This document shows positions 30,485 to 42,188 of a stretch of 64,000 nt of DNA, in pieces (the first letter of the stretch is position 1; each line of letters begins with the position of its first letter). The notes beneath the pieces are model-generated. The model had not been told where the DNA came from. It saw only the letters and a list, made by a program, of their open reading frames with translations, and did no database searches. Both the position numbers and the translations under genes were made by a program. The DNA is from Cryptomeria japonica (lineage: Eukaryota > Streptophyta > Pinopsida > Cupressales > Cupressaceae): contig NC_081413.1 of assembly GCF_030272615.1 (NCBI RefSeq), forward strand, positions 444,007,038 to 444,071,037. The letters are read 5' to 3'.

Positions 30485-32975
30485 CCAATAATGCTCTTGA
30501 TTTGATTCACACTGATTTATGTGGTCTAGCTAGAACTAAAAACTTACAAGGTGATAGATATTTCATGCTAATCATTGATGACTATTCTAGAATGTGTTGG
30601 GTTACTTTTTTCAAAGAAAAATTAGAAGCACTTGGAAAGTTCAAACTATTCAAAACAATGGTTGAAAATGAAACCGGTAAGAAAATCAAATGCTTCAGAT
30701 CAGATCAAGGAGGAGAATTCACATCTAAGGACTTTAATACATTCTGTGAAGTGAATGGAATCAGAAGACAACTATCAACACCTCAGACACCACAGCAGAA
30801 TGGAGTTGTTGAAAGGAAAAATAGAACTATCTTGGATGCAGTAAGAAGTATGTTATTAGAAGAAAATTTACCACATGTGTATTGGAGAGAAACAGTCAGC
30901 ACATCGGTCTATACATTCAACAAAGTTCACATCAAAGGTGAAACCAGTAAGACCCCTCATGAACTATGATTTGGTAATACTCCTACTCTTAAGTATTTCA
31001 GAATTTTTGGAAGTAAATGTTATATTAGAAGAGATGAGTATATTGAAAAATTTGATCCTAGAAGTGATGAAGGAATATTTCTTGGTTATTCATCTAAGAG
31101 CAAGGCATATAGATGTTTTAACAAGAGATTGTAGAAAATTGTTGAGAGTACAAATGTAAAAATTGATGAACAATTCAAAGGAACTTCAAGGTATATAGAC
31201 TATGAACCAACAACAAAAATTGTGACAAATGAACCTACACTAAATCCACCGGTATAGAATGAAGATCTAGATACCCCAGTACCATCTGAGGATTCTACAA
31301 TAATTGAAGAACAACAACAAACAAAGACACCCCAGTATGTAAGATTGAATCATTCTGAAGATCAGATAATTGGAAATAAATTTAAAGGAGTTATGACAAG
31401 AGGAAGCTTGGCAAATGAAGAGGTATGTGTTATTTCTCAAATTGAACCATCATCTGTTAATGAGGCATGTGAAGATAAATTTTGGATTAAAGCTATGGAA
31501 GAAGAATTAGAACAAATTGAGAAAAATAACACTTGGACATTAGTTCCCAGCCTAAAGATAAAAATGTAATTGGAACCAAATGGGTATTCAGAAACAAACT
31601 TAATGAAGATGGTAAGGTTGTCAGAAATAAAGCAAGACTAGTGTGTAAGGGATATTCTCAAAAAGGAGTTGATTACAATGAAACCTTTGCACCAGTAGCT
31701 AGAATTGAGGCAGTCAGATTATTCTTGGCTTTTGCAGCACACAAGAACTACAAAGTTTATCAAATGGATATTAAATGTGCATTTTTGAATAGAGATCTTG
31801 AAGCTGAAGTATACATTGAACAACCTGATGGATTTTCTTTGATAGATGACAATGATATGGTTTGCAGGTTTAGAAAAGGTCTGTATGGATTAAAACAAGC
31901 TCCAAGAGCTTGGTATGCAAGATTGGATAAGTATCTTTTAAAGATTGGTTTTACTAAAGGAAATGCAGACAACAATTTATAATACAAAATAACTAATGAT
32001 GACATCTTGATTATAGAAGTATTTGTTGATGATATAATCCTTGGAGGAGAAGATGGTTTATGTAAGGAATTTTCTACTAAAATGCAGCAAGAATTTGAAA
32101 TGTCTATGATTGGAGAAATAAAATTCTTTTTAGGATTGCAGATTTCACAGACTAATAAAGGTATATTCTTGAGTCAATCCAAATACTTGAAAGAGTTACT
32201 AAAGAAATTTGGGATGGAGAACTCTAAACCGGTAAGCACACCTATGACTACAAATGACAAATTATCTCAAAGGGATGAATCTACACCTGTTAATCCAACT
32301 AGATACAAATCTATGATAGGAGGTTTACTGTATTTGACACAAACCAGACCTGATATTATGAATGCAGTATGTATTGTTTCTAGATTTCAAAGTAATCCTA
32401 GAGAAAATCATGAATCAGCAGTAAAAAAGATTTTTCGGTACTTACAAGGCACTATAAATCTTGGACTATCGTATCCTAGAGATGAAAACTTTGAATTATG
32501 TGCATACATAGATGGAAATTGGGCAAGAGATGTGGATGATAGAAAAAGCACCACGGATGGAGCATTCTTTCTTGGAAACAGACTAGTTTCTTGGTTGAGT
32601 AAGAAACAAAGTTGTACATCTTTATCAATAGCAGAATCAGAATATGTTGCAGCAACAACTAACTGTACATAGGTACTATGGCTTAAGCAAATGTTGAAAG
32701 ACATAAAGGTAAAATGCAAGGAACCTATTACCATATATTGTGATAACACTAGTGCAATTGACATATCTAAGAATCTAGTACTACATTCTAAAACAAAACA
32801 TATTTCTATCAAATTGAATTTTCTAAGGGAAAAAGTTGAAGAAAAGGAAATAAAACTGGTTTATGTGAATACTAAAGAACAACTTGCAGATATCTTTACA
32901 AAACCTTTGCCTAAGAAGAATTTTGAATATCTCAGAGATCATCTTGGAGTCATATCACCACCGATAGAGACTTAG
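30485..32975 (+). pseudogene. C pol remnant: integrase, RT, RNase H
   Basis: Integrase core (30502-30969) shows Asp in HTDLCG, Asp in RSDQGGEF and Glu in VVERKNRT. A linker with stops follows: TGA 30967-30969 where Trp is usual, TAG 31132-31134 and 31255-31257 where Gln is usual. RT begins near 31345 ([18 protein letters not shown]) and is clear at 31560-32110, with catalytic FVDDIILGG near 32019. A TAA at 31980-31982 and a TAG at 32670-32672 (usual TQVLW) break it. RNase H ends with LADIFTKPLPKKNFEYLRDHLG. Gag, protease and the integrase zinc finger are gone, so it is dead. Confidence 0.9.
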
Positions 32976-33351
32976 ACAGTTGGTGATTGTCATCAACCGA
33001 TAGAATTAAAAGACAAATTTTTTACTTTGGTCTTTGATGAGGAAGCTACTTCTCAGTGGGAGTAGTTGGTATATTGAATTGATTGGTATTTTGTATATGA
33101 ACTTGGTTTTATTATAACTTTGGCATTTGATGTCAAAGGGGGAGAGATATCTATGGAAAAACACATTATCTTTTGAGGAACTTTGGAAAACACATGTTGC
33201 TCCCAGGGGGAGAGATTGTTTTCTGGGAGAGACTATTACTCTCTGTATTCTGGTTATGATCTTTTTGGAGATTGTTGGTTTTTGGCATTTCTATCTTGGC
33301 ACTTTGATGGTTTTTCCATCTTGTGTTGCCATCACTGCCAAAGGGGGAGAT
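32976..33351 (+). promoter_or_regulatory. C 3' untranslated region with three purine tracts
   Basis: CAAAGGGGGAGAGAT (33134-33148), CAGGGGGAGAGATTG (33204-33218) and CCAAAGGGGGAGAT (33338-33351) lie between the RNase H stop and the LTR. Only the last touches the LTR. Multiple tracts of this kind are a reported Sirevirus feature. Confidence 0.75.
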
Positions 33352-33753
33352 TTTTGGTATTTTGGTATGGTTTTTTCATTGATGTCAACACCTACTAAAA
33401 TACTAGCACTTTGGAGATCCACCAGCATTCACCGGCAAGCAAGTAACTATTGCATAGTTACTGGTATATGGTTCACCTGCAAGATATAATGATCACCGAC
33501 ACTTGAAATGATATGGAAGACACTTGGTAATATTGAAGACATTGTGTGGACATCTTATCTTAATGAATTAATCATTGGTATATTCATATTTGCATATTTG
33601 CTTTTACCGGCAAATAGGTCCAAGGTTACCTAGGGTTACACCGGTAGGTTTAACTTTTCCAAATCAGCATGGCACGCTATGGAAATGATTAATTATTGTT
33701 GTAAATGCATTAAGATGACATGTTCAATCGGTTATTGCATCAGATATTATATT
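33352..33753 (+). repeat. C 3' LTR, first part
   Basis: It begins TTTTGGTATTTTGGTATGG, where the 5' copy has TGTTGG, so the terminal G is mutated. It is interrupted after ATATT (33749-33753), the target duplication of E2. Its continuation is 43635-44292. Confidence 0.85.
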
Positions 33754-35209
33754 TGTAGATAGGAATTTGGAATTCATCAAAGCAATAGATATTAAACTAG
33801 CTCAACCACAAAAACTAGATTGCAATGATAAGAAATCCTAAAAACAATCAATAGAGATATGAAGACAAGATAACCAAACCAAATGCAAACCATTACAAAT
33901 GCGAATATCTCCTCCATAATTATCCATTGTCCTTCTTTCTCCTTCAAATTACTTTGTTTGTGGATCTCACCTACAAGTGCAAAAGCATAGTATGAAAGCA
34001 AGATTGACAAGATGAAATGGTAGCGTAAGGATACTAGAAGCGTGATTGATCCTTTTTTTTTTTTTTTCGATTGAAGAAAATCATCCAATTTATAGACAAA
34101 TTTGAGAGATGAAAAGATTAGCATGAAGAGATTTGAAAGGAAATTTCAAATCAAGGATGACAAATATGACAAATTATGACAAGATTGACATTTTCCATGC
34201 AAGATTGATTGATTGACAAAATTATGACAAATTTGACATGCAAGATTGATTGATAAAAATTATGACAAATTATGACAAGATTGACATGCAAGATTGATTG
34301 GCAAAAATTATGACAAATTATGACAAGATTGAAATGCCATTCCCATGAAATTAGGGGAAATACTAGAAAAATTAAAGAAAATAGGAGAAATAGAAATTAG
34401 GAATTAGGAAAAATTAGTAAATTGGAAAATTGAGGAAAAAGATGAAATAGAAATTAGGTGAATTAATTAATAGGTTTTCATCCATTAATTAATTCATGAA
34501 AGAGACCTAGGACTAAATAAATAGATTTATTTAACCCAGAAAGAAGAAGAAAAGGATTAAATGAACAAATCATAAAACCATAGAAATAAGAGGACAAGCA
34601 ATTTGGTCAAGACAACAAGAAATTAATGTCAATTCGATCATGATTTTGATTGACAAAGGACCAATGTTAATAAACGATTGAGATTGGTTGACAAATTGAC
34701 CAAGTTTGACAAAGAGATCAAATTGATAGGCACCAATTGACGAGGAACAATGACTAATTGATCCAAATTGACACAATTGAAAAGGACAATGATCGATGAC
34801 GAATCAATTGCAAAATGACAAGATTGACTAGGACAAGGATCGATGATGAATTGATCGCAAAATAACAAGATTGAGAAGAGGACAAAACCCTAATTCTATC
34901 ATCGATTAGGATTGATGATGTCCAAAATGAAATCGAATTGATGATGTCCAAAATATGACAAATGAGCATGTACATTGATGTGACAGGATAAGATCGAACA
35001 AAATCTTGACTGAAGATTGTTATCGACAAGACCAAATTCGAAAGTGAGAAAAATGAGGAATGTAGAAGAAGGCTCGATGCTCACAAATGATAAAGACCAA
35101 GTGCGCAACATAGAAGAAATGTTAATGCAACGCAAAAACCCTAAAATAAGGCAATGCGCAAATGTTAAAGTATGACTCCCCAAGCGTTGACCATTTTTAG
35201 ATGTCTACA
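33754..35209 (-). repeat. E2 3' LTR
   Basis: 1,456 bp. On the minus strand it starts TGTAGACATCTAAAAATGG and ends CTATCTACA. A tandem-like stretch at 34170-34340 repeats GACAAATTATGACAAGATTG and GCAAGATTGATTG words. The rest is rich in ATTGAC and GACAAAT. Confidence 0.93.
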
Positions 35210-35228
35210 TTTTGCCCCTCTTTGAGAC
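35210..35228 (-). promoter_or_regulatory. E2 polypurine tract
   Basis: The minus strand reads GTCTCAAAGAGGGGCAAAA followed by the LTR start TGTAGACA, the same as in E1 (13369-13395). Confidence 0.88.
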
Positions 35229-35301
35229 AATGCGATTCTAAGCATTATTTCAAAGAACAATAATGAAAATGCCCCAGACAATAACAATGACATATGCATG
35301 C

Positions 35302-35345
35302 CCCCTCGAGGAATTGGCTGGTAATATCCAGAAAAGAGGCCAATT
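35302..35345 (-). promoter_or_regulatory. Stem-loop with CTCGAGGGGGCAT in E2
   Basis: AATTGGC (35312-35318) pairs with GCCAATT (35339-35345), and CTGG/CCAG (35318-35331) can form an inner stem. In sense orientation CCTCGAGGGGGCAT follows, as in E1 at 13285-13296, while the stem bases differ. Confidence 0.6.
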
Positions 35346-37181
35346 TGTCGATAAGAATGACAGAAAATGATAGGTTCGAACGGATCGCCAAGACTGATGG
35401 AAGAAATGTTAGTAAGAAGAAATTACACAGAGGATAGTTAGAGATGAAGGAAAACTTGCTTTCACATATGCACATAAGTAGGTGAGAACCTTTATTTATT
35501 GTAGCAAAGAGGATGTAGAGCATCATGGCAGTGAAGGCCAAAGCTGGAACGCAACCCCTTTTGCAAAAGACAGACACATCACACACAAGGAATGAGTGAA
35601 GCATCCTAGGGTGCATACATCAAGGGTCAAGGTATGTGCAACATTCACAAAGTGAACGTACTTATCACAGACACCCAATGATATAGTTGCTCCAGTTTGT
35701 GAAAAACATTCCACAAACAACAAACACAACAAAAAAAGGAAAGGGACCATGAACCATCCCGGTCACTCTAAATCACTCAGTGACATCATCGAGAAACATA
35801 GGAACATGATCGAAGCCAAAGATAAATCAGTAAAAAGATAAGATGCACAAATTCAACCAAGTTAAACAAACAGTATGATTGTCATTGTCAAAAGTGAAAA
35901 ACAAGAATGATCATGCTATCTGGTTTCAGGGAATGTGGTACCCCGTCTAAGACAGGACACAGTCTAGTTTCGAGTATACCACACCCTGTATAAGACCCAT
36001 GATAATAGTGAAAAGGACAAATGATATTGATGCTATTTGGATTGATGTGACAACTGTGATCAAGTTGAATGCTTGCTTTGTCAAACAGTTCATCTGTTAA
36101 TGCGTGTTTTCATTAAAGCACAATGTTTGATTGATTGTCGTTGGATGTATGCTCAGCGATCTATCAATGCACAAAGGGGACCATTTATTGACAAAATGCA
36201 AAATGCCAAAGAAATTGTTTTTGGATTTTGATGTTTTCCACTTTGTAAGAATTTTGAGTTTTTTTAAATTTTTTTGTTTGTTTTTTCAGGACTTTATTTG
36301 ACTTTTTAGGGATTTTTTTTTCAGGACATTATTTGATTTTTAGGGATTTTTTTAGGACATTATATGATTTTTAGGGATTTTTTCAGGACATTTTAGTTGA
36401 AAATGAACACATGATTTTTATTTTTTTTTATGTTTTTGAATGTTTTCAGGATTTTTTTCCAATTTTTTAAAATTATTTCAGGACATTTTTTGAATGCTTT
36501 TAGGATTATTTTAGGACATTTTTTCGATGTTTTTGGATTATTTTAGGATATTTTTCAATTTTTATGATTTTTGCCCCCAGTGTCTAGCAAGGCAAGGAAT
36601 ATGACAGGTGAATAAATAGGCTTTCTGAAATGTTGGTGGATAAAGGGAAGACAAAGGTCTTTTATTATGGAGACAATGGGACAAGAGATTGGATAGGCAA
36701 TGTAAAGCAGGAACAGGGCATGAGGGACATGTCAAGAGGTTTTTAAAACCATGTTTAAATTTTGCATCCTTATGTCAGATCAAGATCAAGGAATGAAAAG
36801 GAGTGTATGGATAGTGATAAGATATGGATAGGATAAACAAGATCAAGAATGGATAAGGGACATGGACTGAAGGTCGGGGTAGGCTAAGGGATAGTGCCAG
36901 AAAGTTGCAATAAGCTAGGGAATATGGATGAAAGGTTATAATAAGCAAATGGATAAAGACCAAAAGCTATGATAGACTAAAAGCTACAAACAAGATGCAT
37001 GCTGCTCATGACAATCCTTAGCCTTGTCAAGATCAAAGGTGGAAAGAGGAAATGGACATGATGGACAATAGGATATGAAGTGGAATGACAGGGGTTCGAT
37101 AGGATAATGGAACAATGAAGGACAAAAGGATATGATAAGATAAAAATTGTCCCCAAGTACGGTGTGCAAGAAGTTCATGGA
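35346..37181 (-). other. E2 3' spacer, no gene seen
   Basis: Non-coding, with an imperfect tandem tract at 36235-36560 whose unit is close to TTTTTCAGGACATTATTTGA and TTTTTAGGGA, and a GGATA/AAGG-rich stretch at 36600-37140. Short frames here show no family match. Confidence 0.55.
36235..36560 (-). repeat. TTTTCAGGACATT imperfect tandem repeat
   Basis: About eight copies of a unit including CAGGACATT or TAGGACATT, separated by T-rich runs and TAGGGATTTTT. The period is irregular, about 30-45 bp. Confidence 0.65.
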
Positions 37182-37260
37182 TTACGCATGACACCTGTTT
37201 GCCAGGTTTTCATCATGGTACTTGCCCAAGGCACCTATTTGCCAGGTTTTCACCAGTGGA
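37182..37260 (-). promoter_or_regulatory. Tandem GGTGAAAACCTGGCAAA hairpin block in E2
   Basis: On the minus strand GGTGAAAACCTGGCAAATAG is followed by GGGCAAGTACCATG, then ATGAAAACCTGGCAAACAGG and GTGTCATGCGTA. The order and words match 8556-8716 of E1. CCTGGCAAACAGG can fold. Confidence 0.65.
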
Positions 37261-37492
37261 TGATTTATTTTTGCTTTACTTTTTTTTTCTTTTTCTTTTT
37301 TTCACTTTTTTTTTTTTGGATTTTGACTTTTTCAATAGAAGATGGACACATGATAGGGGATGGAAGAAGGACTCAAACATCTTTTTGTTTGGATAGTAGC
37401 CTTGAAAAAAATGGACCATGACCTTTAAAAGTATGCTCAAAGATGTTGGTAGGATAAGGGCATGGAAAAAGAGATGAAATTAAGGCAAGGAT

Positions 37493-38323
37493 TTATGCAA
37501 TGGATGGGATCAAAGGGATCAAAGGATGGAAAATATGCATTGGATAATGGATAGGGTATTGGAAGAATTGGGCTTCACTGGATGGAAATGAAGGCAAGAT
37601 CAACATTGGAACACACCTTGAGGGGTGGTGGATTGATGGAGGAAAAATGGATCTCAGATTGTGAGATTTGGATGGAGGAATAGCTTGGGATTTTGGGACA
37701 TAAGGGCCCAAAATGGATGAAGAAGGTGATGGAGGAACAAATTTGAGAGGGTTGGATGGAGGAATAGCAACTTTGGATGCCAAGTTGGATGTTTCTTTAG
37801 GCTTTTGTGTTTCAAGGAGCCGCTTAGGGATCCACATGGTTTTTGATTTTTCATGCTTTTGTGGTTCCTTGGAGTGCATTGCTAACACAAGGGATTTAGG
37901 AACCCATATAGATTTTAACTTTTGTTTTTGAGAAATGGGCCTTTGTGACCTTTTGGATTTTTCCTTTTCTTTATAGATCAAATTTTTCTTTGTTTTGACA
38001 TGTTGATTATATTGGACATGTTGATCCCTGAATACATGCGGATTGCTAGGCTTATGACTTTTATACTTGGCATCCAAATTGCTTGGAGGGGGAAAGGAAT
38101 GCATGGATGGATATGAATGAAATGGAGTTGTTTTGGATGGATGAAAGTTACTCAAGGATGTGTGCCTTTGCTGACCTTTCATAGAGGACGAAGGGATATA
38201 AGGACCTAAGATGGATGGAAAGTATGATGGGGAAGGTGTATGTTTTGATTTTGATGGAGGGATACCAACGTCTTGAGAATGAGTTGTGTAGACATGACCC
38301 TTAATGGAGGGGTTCTTTCTCAT
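37493..38323 (-). CDS. E2 ORF2, unknown Ser/Pro-rich protein
   Basis: A 276-codon frame rich in Ser, Pro, His and Lys. It overlaps the end of ORF1 by 23 bp in another frame, so it could be a frameshift continuation or a broken end of ORF1. Two similar motifs, KSIWVPKSLVLA and KTMWIPKRLLET, stand 30 residues apart, and ILGPYIPSSS and ILGPYVPKSQ form another pair, suggesting an internal duplication. No domain recognised. Confidence 0.5.
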   Translation of the reverse strand: MRKNPSIKGHVYTTHSQDVGIPPSKSKHTPSPSYFPSILGPYIPSSSMKGQQRHTSLSNFHPSKTTPFHSYPSMHSFPPPSNLDAKYKSHKPSNPHVFRDQHVQYNQHVKTKKNLIYKEKEKSKRSQRPISQKQKLKSIWVPKSLVLAMHSKEPQKHEKSKTMWIPKRLLETQKPKETSNLASKVAIPPSNPLKFVPPSPSSSILGPYVPKSQAIPPSKSHNLRSIFPPSIHHPSRCVPMLILPSFPSSEAQFFQYPIHYPMHIFHPLIPLIPSIA

Positions 38324-40238
38324 GAAGGTTTACCCCTTTGCCTTTATGAATATATTTACTTGTAGAATACTCTTTTCTTTGGGAAGAAGACGCGAGTCCA
38401 TTATGAGGTGGATATGATATGAGAGAAATAATGAGATCTTGAAGTGGATCAGATTGCACCAAAGAGGAAGAACCCATTATGTATGTCGAGGATTCATGAA
38501 CATCTTGCACTGACACGTTCGAATCATGGGGGGGATTAGGATCATGAGGGGGACTAGGATTGTGTAGTGGACATGGTTCAATGACAGGCTCTTCAAGAGA
38601 TGGAATGGGAGAAATAATGGGATCATCAAAAGAAATGCGATCTTGGAGTGTATATGGAGCATTAAGACGAGGAGATGGAGGAACAAGTGGATCCTGTGGA
38701 GGATCTGAAGGAATAATTTGATCTTGACAAGGAGGATGATCATTGGAATCCTCTTTAAAGGTGCTTTTCTCTTGACTTTTAATGGGATCACTAGAAAGGA
38801 TGGAAGGGATATCTTGATCTTTCTTAGGAAGTGGAATGTCAATGGGATTTGAAAGGACATTGTGTTCTTTGATAGAATTGACAAGAATAAGTGAATCATT
38901 GTGAGTGTCTGGGAACATGGGGTCTTGGTCAACAATTGGATGGGATGATAAGGTTTCAAGATCATGATCTTCATCTATTTCAAGACACGTTTCTTCATGC
39001 TCTAAATTATCCTCTTGACATGGGGTTGGACTTTGGATATGCATGGAGGATTCTGACAAGGAATCAATGATTTGGCATGAAGGAAATGCACTTTGAACAT
39101 TTTTGATGGATTCTAGCAAGGAATCAATGCTTGAACATGAGGAAGAGGGACTTCGAATGGGGTCCTCTAAAATAGGTAATGGAAATAACGTGCATGGTGG
39201 CATTGGGTCTTGTATTTCTGAAACATGACAAGGATGTGCATCATGAATTGGATTATCTTGGCAATCAATTATGGATAGCCCTTGGATAATTTCATTGTTG
39301 GGTGTATTGTTTGATGAGGATAATATGGAAAGTTCTTGTGAAACTTCTAAAGGTGTAGGGATAGATGTCACTGGAGAGTCAATTTTCTTGCGAGGGGATG
39401 AGGCATTGCTAGACATAAGTGTATTATTTTCATCTTCCTCAAAGAACTCGCTTGGTAATTTCCTTAAGATCCTTGCAATAAAGCCACCTTTCTTTTTAGG
39501 TTTTGACATAGTTGTATCTGGAATTTGAACTTGTTTGGCAAAAATTTGGTCTTGGTTTGATGTCATGTTTTGATATTGGACTTGGTTCAATTGTTCTAAC
39601 ATGTTTGAAACTTGGGTTGGTGTGTGTTGCAACCTTTGTTTTTGAATGTTTGGTTGTAGTTGTTGACATTGATATTCCACCATTAGTTGAACTATTTGTG
39701 GACATTGTATAGTTGGTTGGACATATTGTAGAAATTGGACCATTGGTTGTGTTGGTTGTATATGTTCGACCATTGGTTGTGTCTGTTGGAAATGTTCAAA
39801 TTGTTGAACAATTGGTTGTGATGGTTGAAAATGTGATTGATAGTAAACACCTTCTTGTTCTTGTTGTGGAGGCACATAATGTTGTTGTCTCTTTTCTTGA
39901 AATTGTTTCATCATCTCTATTTGTGAGAGGACAGATGGTATGTCTGATCATTCGATAAGAGATCTTACATCAATTGGCTCAATTTTTGGATTTCGACCTA
40001 GAAATTCTTTAAATATTTTGGACATTTGTGATCTATTCTTCTCAATGTTTTTCACTTTTTGTTCCAAAATCTCCTTTTCTTGAGCTAGTTTCTCCTCTAG
40101 TTTTTGTATTTGGACATTTACATCATGATAAGTTTGATCCAAGTTCTAAGACATGTAGAGATCGGATTGACATGATTGATTGCTCAATTGTGATGGCATG
40201 ACTTCATAAGAAGGTTGAGACCTCATTTCAACAAACAT
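38301..40238 (-). pseudogene. E2 ORF1, unknown Gln/Pro-rich protein with two stops
   Basis: The frame can be followed from ATG 40236-40238 to 38301 (645 codons) with TAG at 40146-40148 and TGA at 39948-39950. The largest clean part is 38301-39914 (537 codons). The N-terminal part has a coiled coil (near KLEEKLAQEKEILEQKVKNIEK), followed by a Gln-rich region with repeated QPTQPMV-like words, a basic patch KPKKKGGFIARILRKL, then a long Ser/Pro/Asp/Ile-rich disordered region with PLVPP, PHDPNPPHD. It matches no family I recognise. It might act as a Gag-like or RNA-binding factor; only the position in the element suggests this. Confidence 0.6.
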
Positions 40239-41190
40239 GTCACTATGCAATGCAACTAATGGGATTGACAAATGCAACCTAAAAGGATGACAATGCAACT
40301 TAATGTTTTTGTTGTTTTTCAAGATTTGGACAAACTTTTGGAATGCAAAACTAAAGACTCAACCTTGGCAAGTTGAAATGAAGCCAAGACCTTAAAGGAC
40401 AAAGGAACAAATGAAAATAGGACAAATTGACAATGTCTCACCTATATGCTTGGATACTAAGCTAGGTTTGACAAAAATGATATTAATGAAAGGACAAATT
40501 TTAGACAAGGTCAAGACTCCCCTATCAACATCTTAGGGTATCATCCAAAGTTTTGATTTTTTAAAGTTTGATAAACCAAATTTTTGAGACTAAATGCAAG
40601 AAGGCAGTGGTTATGACAATGACTTAGGATATGACATGAAAATGATCTAAGGATATGATATGACAAGATGAAGCCAAGACAAGATGACAATACAATGATA
40701 AGGATATGCGAAGACCAATGACTTGGAATATGCAAAATGCAACATAGGAAAGACCTAATTTTAGCATGACAAGGATAATGCACGAATGTCACCTAAATGG
40801 AAATCTAGCTTGGATATGACAATGAAATGCAAACTTAGGGAAATGATTTTGAACCTAAGTGCAAAATGAGGATGCTTGCAATGAAAAGGACTAAAATGAA
40901 GGGAGATGACAATATGTCCTAGGACCTAAGTTGGACTATGCAAAACCTAGCCTAAAGTGACATGAATGTTGATACAAAGTTTTTCAATGTTTTTGAACTT
41001 TGTTGGATGAATTTTCTCTTTTTTAAAACCTTGTTTGGACAATGTTTGGACTTGTTTGACACATGATGTTTTGTGACAATTGTATAATTCAACTTTTGAC
41101 AATCACAAAAGACAAGATGTTTGGACTTAGACCCAAGACAATCATGCTCATTCACAACAAATCTTATGGCTGGCAAGGGCAATATCTGTT
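40239..41190 (-). other. E2 leader, AT-rich part
   Basis: Non-coding, rich in GACAA, GGATATGA and AATGA words on the plus strand. No long frame or motif recognised. Confidence 0.5.
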
Positions 41191-41700
41191 GAATCCTCTA
41201 ACCATAAAATACAACACTTAGTCGGATAGCTAGATGCTTGGTAGCACTGGCTCCCCCTTACAGTGCACTCACTTTCCAGGCATACCAAGCTTCGAGTTCA
41301 AGGGGCATCACTTCCCAAGAACTTGCTATCTCTAACTAAGGAGTACATCAGAGGTGTCTTCGGCATGCGTGTATCACAACGCCTGAGCCAATAGATAGAA
41401 GGATTTTGGCCTCTAAAAATAAGAGATTCTAGTAAGGGCATCCATTCGAGTGGGTATTGATCCGGCAAATAAATCATCGCAATACCATTCCAGCACCTGT
41501 TGTCTACAGCTTTTGTTGCATCCACAGTTATTTAGAGTGGTTCGAAAGAGCTTGGCTTTAGCCCGTCACCACTTTGGGTCATTCCCTCTCACCAATGCCT
41601 GTGCAAAGTGCCAAGCAAACCAGGAGGTAGGACCAATTCTAAGGGTTAAAACATGCAATCAAACTAAAAGAAAACAAAGCATGCATGGTGTTCATTAAAC
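41191..41700 (-). other. E2 leader, balanced-composition block
   Basis: This block is richer in C and G and lacks the GACAA words of its surroundings. It contains GGCTCCCCCTTACAGTG, CAAGCTTCGAGTTCAAGGG and GGTAGGACCAATTCTAAGGG. Frames on both strands are short. It could be captured host DNA or a structured leader RNA; I do not recognise it. Confidence 0.4.
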
Positions 41701-41934
41701 TTTAAGAGACTAAATGTGCAACTACTTTAAAAATCACATGCAAGATGTTTTAATAAAAGTCTTTGACCACGTCCTGCATAAGATTTGTTAGTAGTTTCAT
41801 TTTTAGTCTTTGTCACAGGTAACACCAAGGTGCTGCATAGAGAATAAATACCAAAGAAAAACCAGAATATAAGAACAGAATGAAAACAATGTAATTTGCA
41901 AGTAAAAAACACTGGTTTCACCTTTGTTTCTAGC

Positions 41935-42075
41935 CTTACACAGGCGCAGAATGTCTCAACACAGGCACAAAATTCCTTGACACAGGTGCAGAATGTCTTG
42001 ACATAGGTGCAGATCTCTTTGACACAGGCACAAATCTCCTTAACACAAGCACATATCCCTTCTACACAGGCACAT
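41935..42075 (-). repeat. ACACAGGCGCAGAAT short-repeat array in the E2 leader
   Basis: Seven copies at about 21-bp spacing, from ACACAGGCGCAGAATGTC to ACACAGGCACATAAG. On the minus strand the unit reads TGCGCCTGTGTCAAG, related to the GCGTCTGTGTC motif of E1 and in the same place, upstream of the first ORF. Confidence 0.75.
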
Positions 42076-42163
42076 AAGTGTCCAGAAAGCCCTGAGTTGC
42101 CCTGTTTCTTGGGTTTTCACTTGCAAACAGCTCAAAAGGCACTCACAACATGGTTAAATGGTT

Positions 42164-42183
42164 AGTTCACGTCGGGTTCACTA
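42164..42183 (-). promoter_or_regulatory. E2 primer binding site
   Basis: On the minus strand TAGTGAACCCGACGTGAAC lies five bases after the LTR end. It closely resembles the complement of the 3' end of plant tRNA-Trp as I remember it (TGGTGAACCTGACGTGAA), with two differences. The tRNA assignment needs a database check. Confidence 0.65.
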
Positions 42184-42188
42184 GAAAA

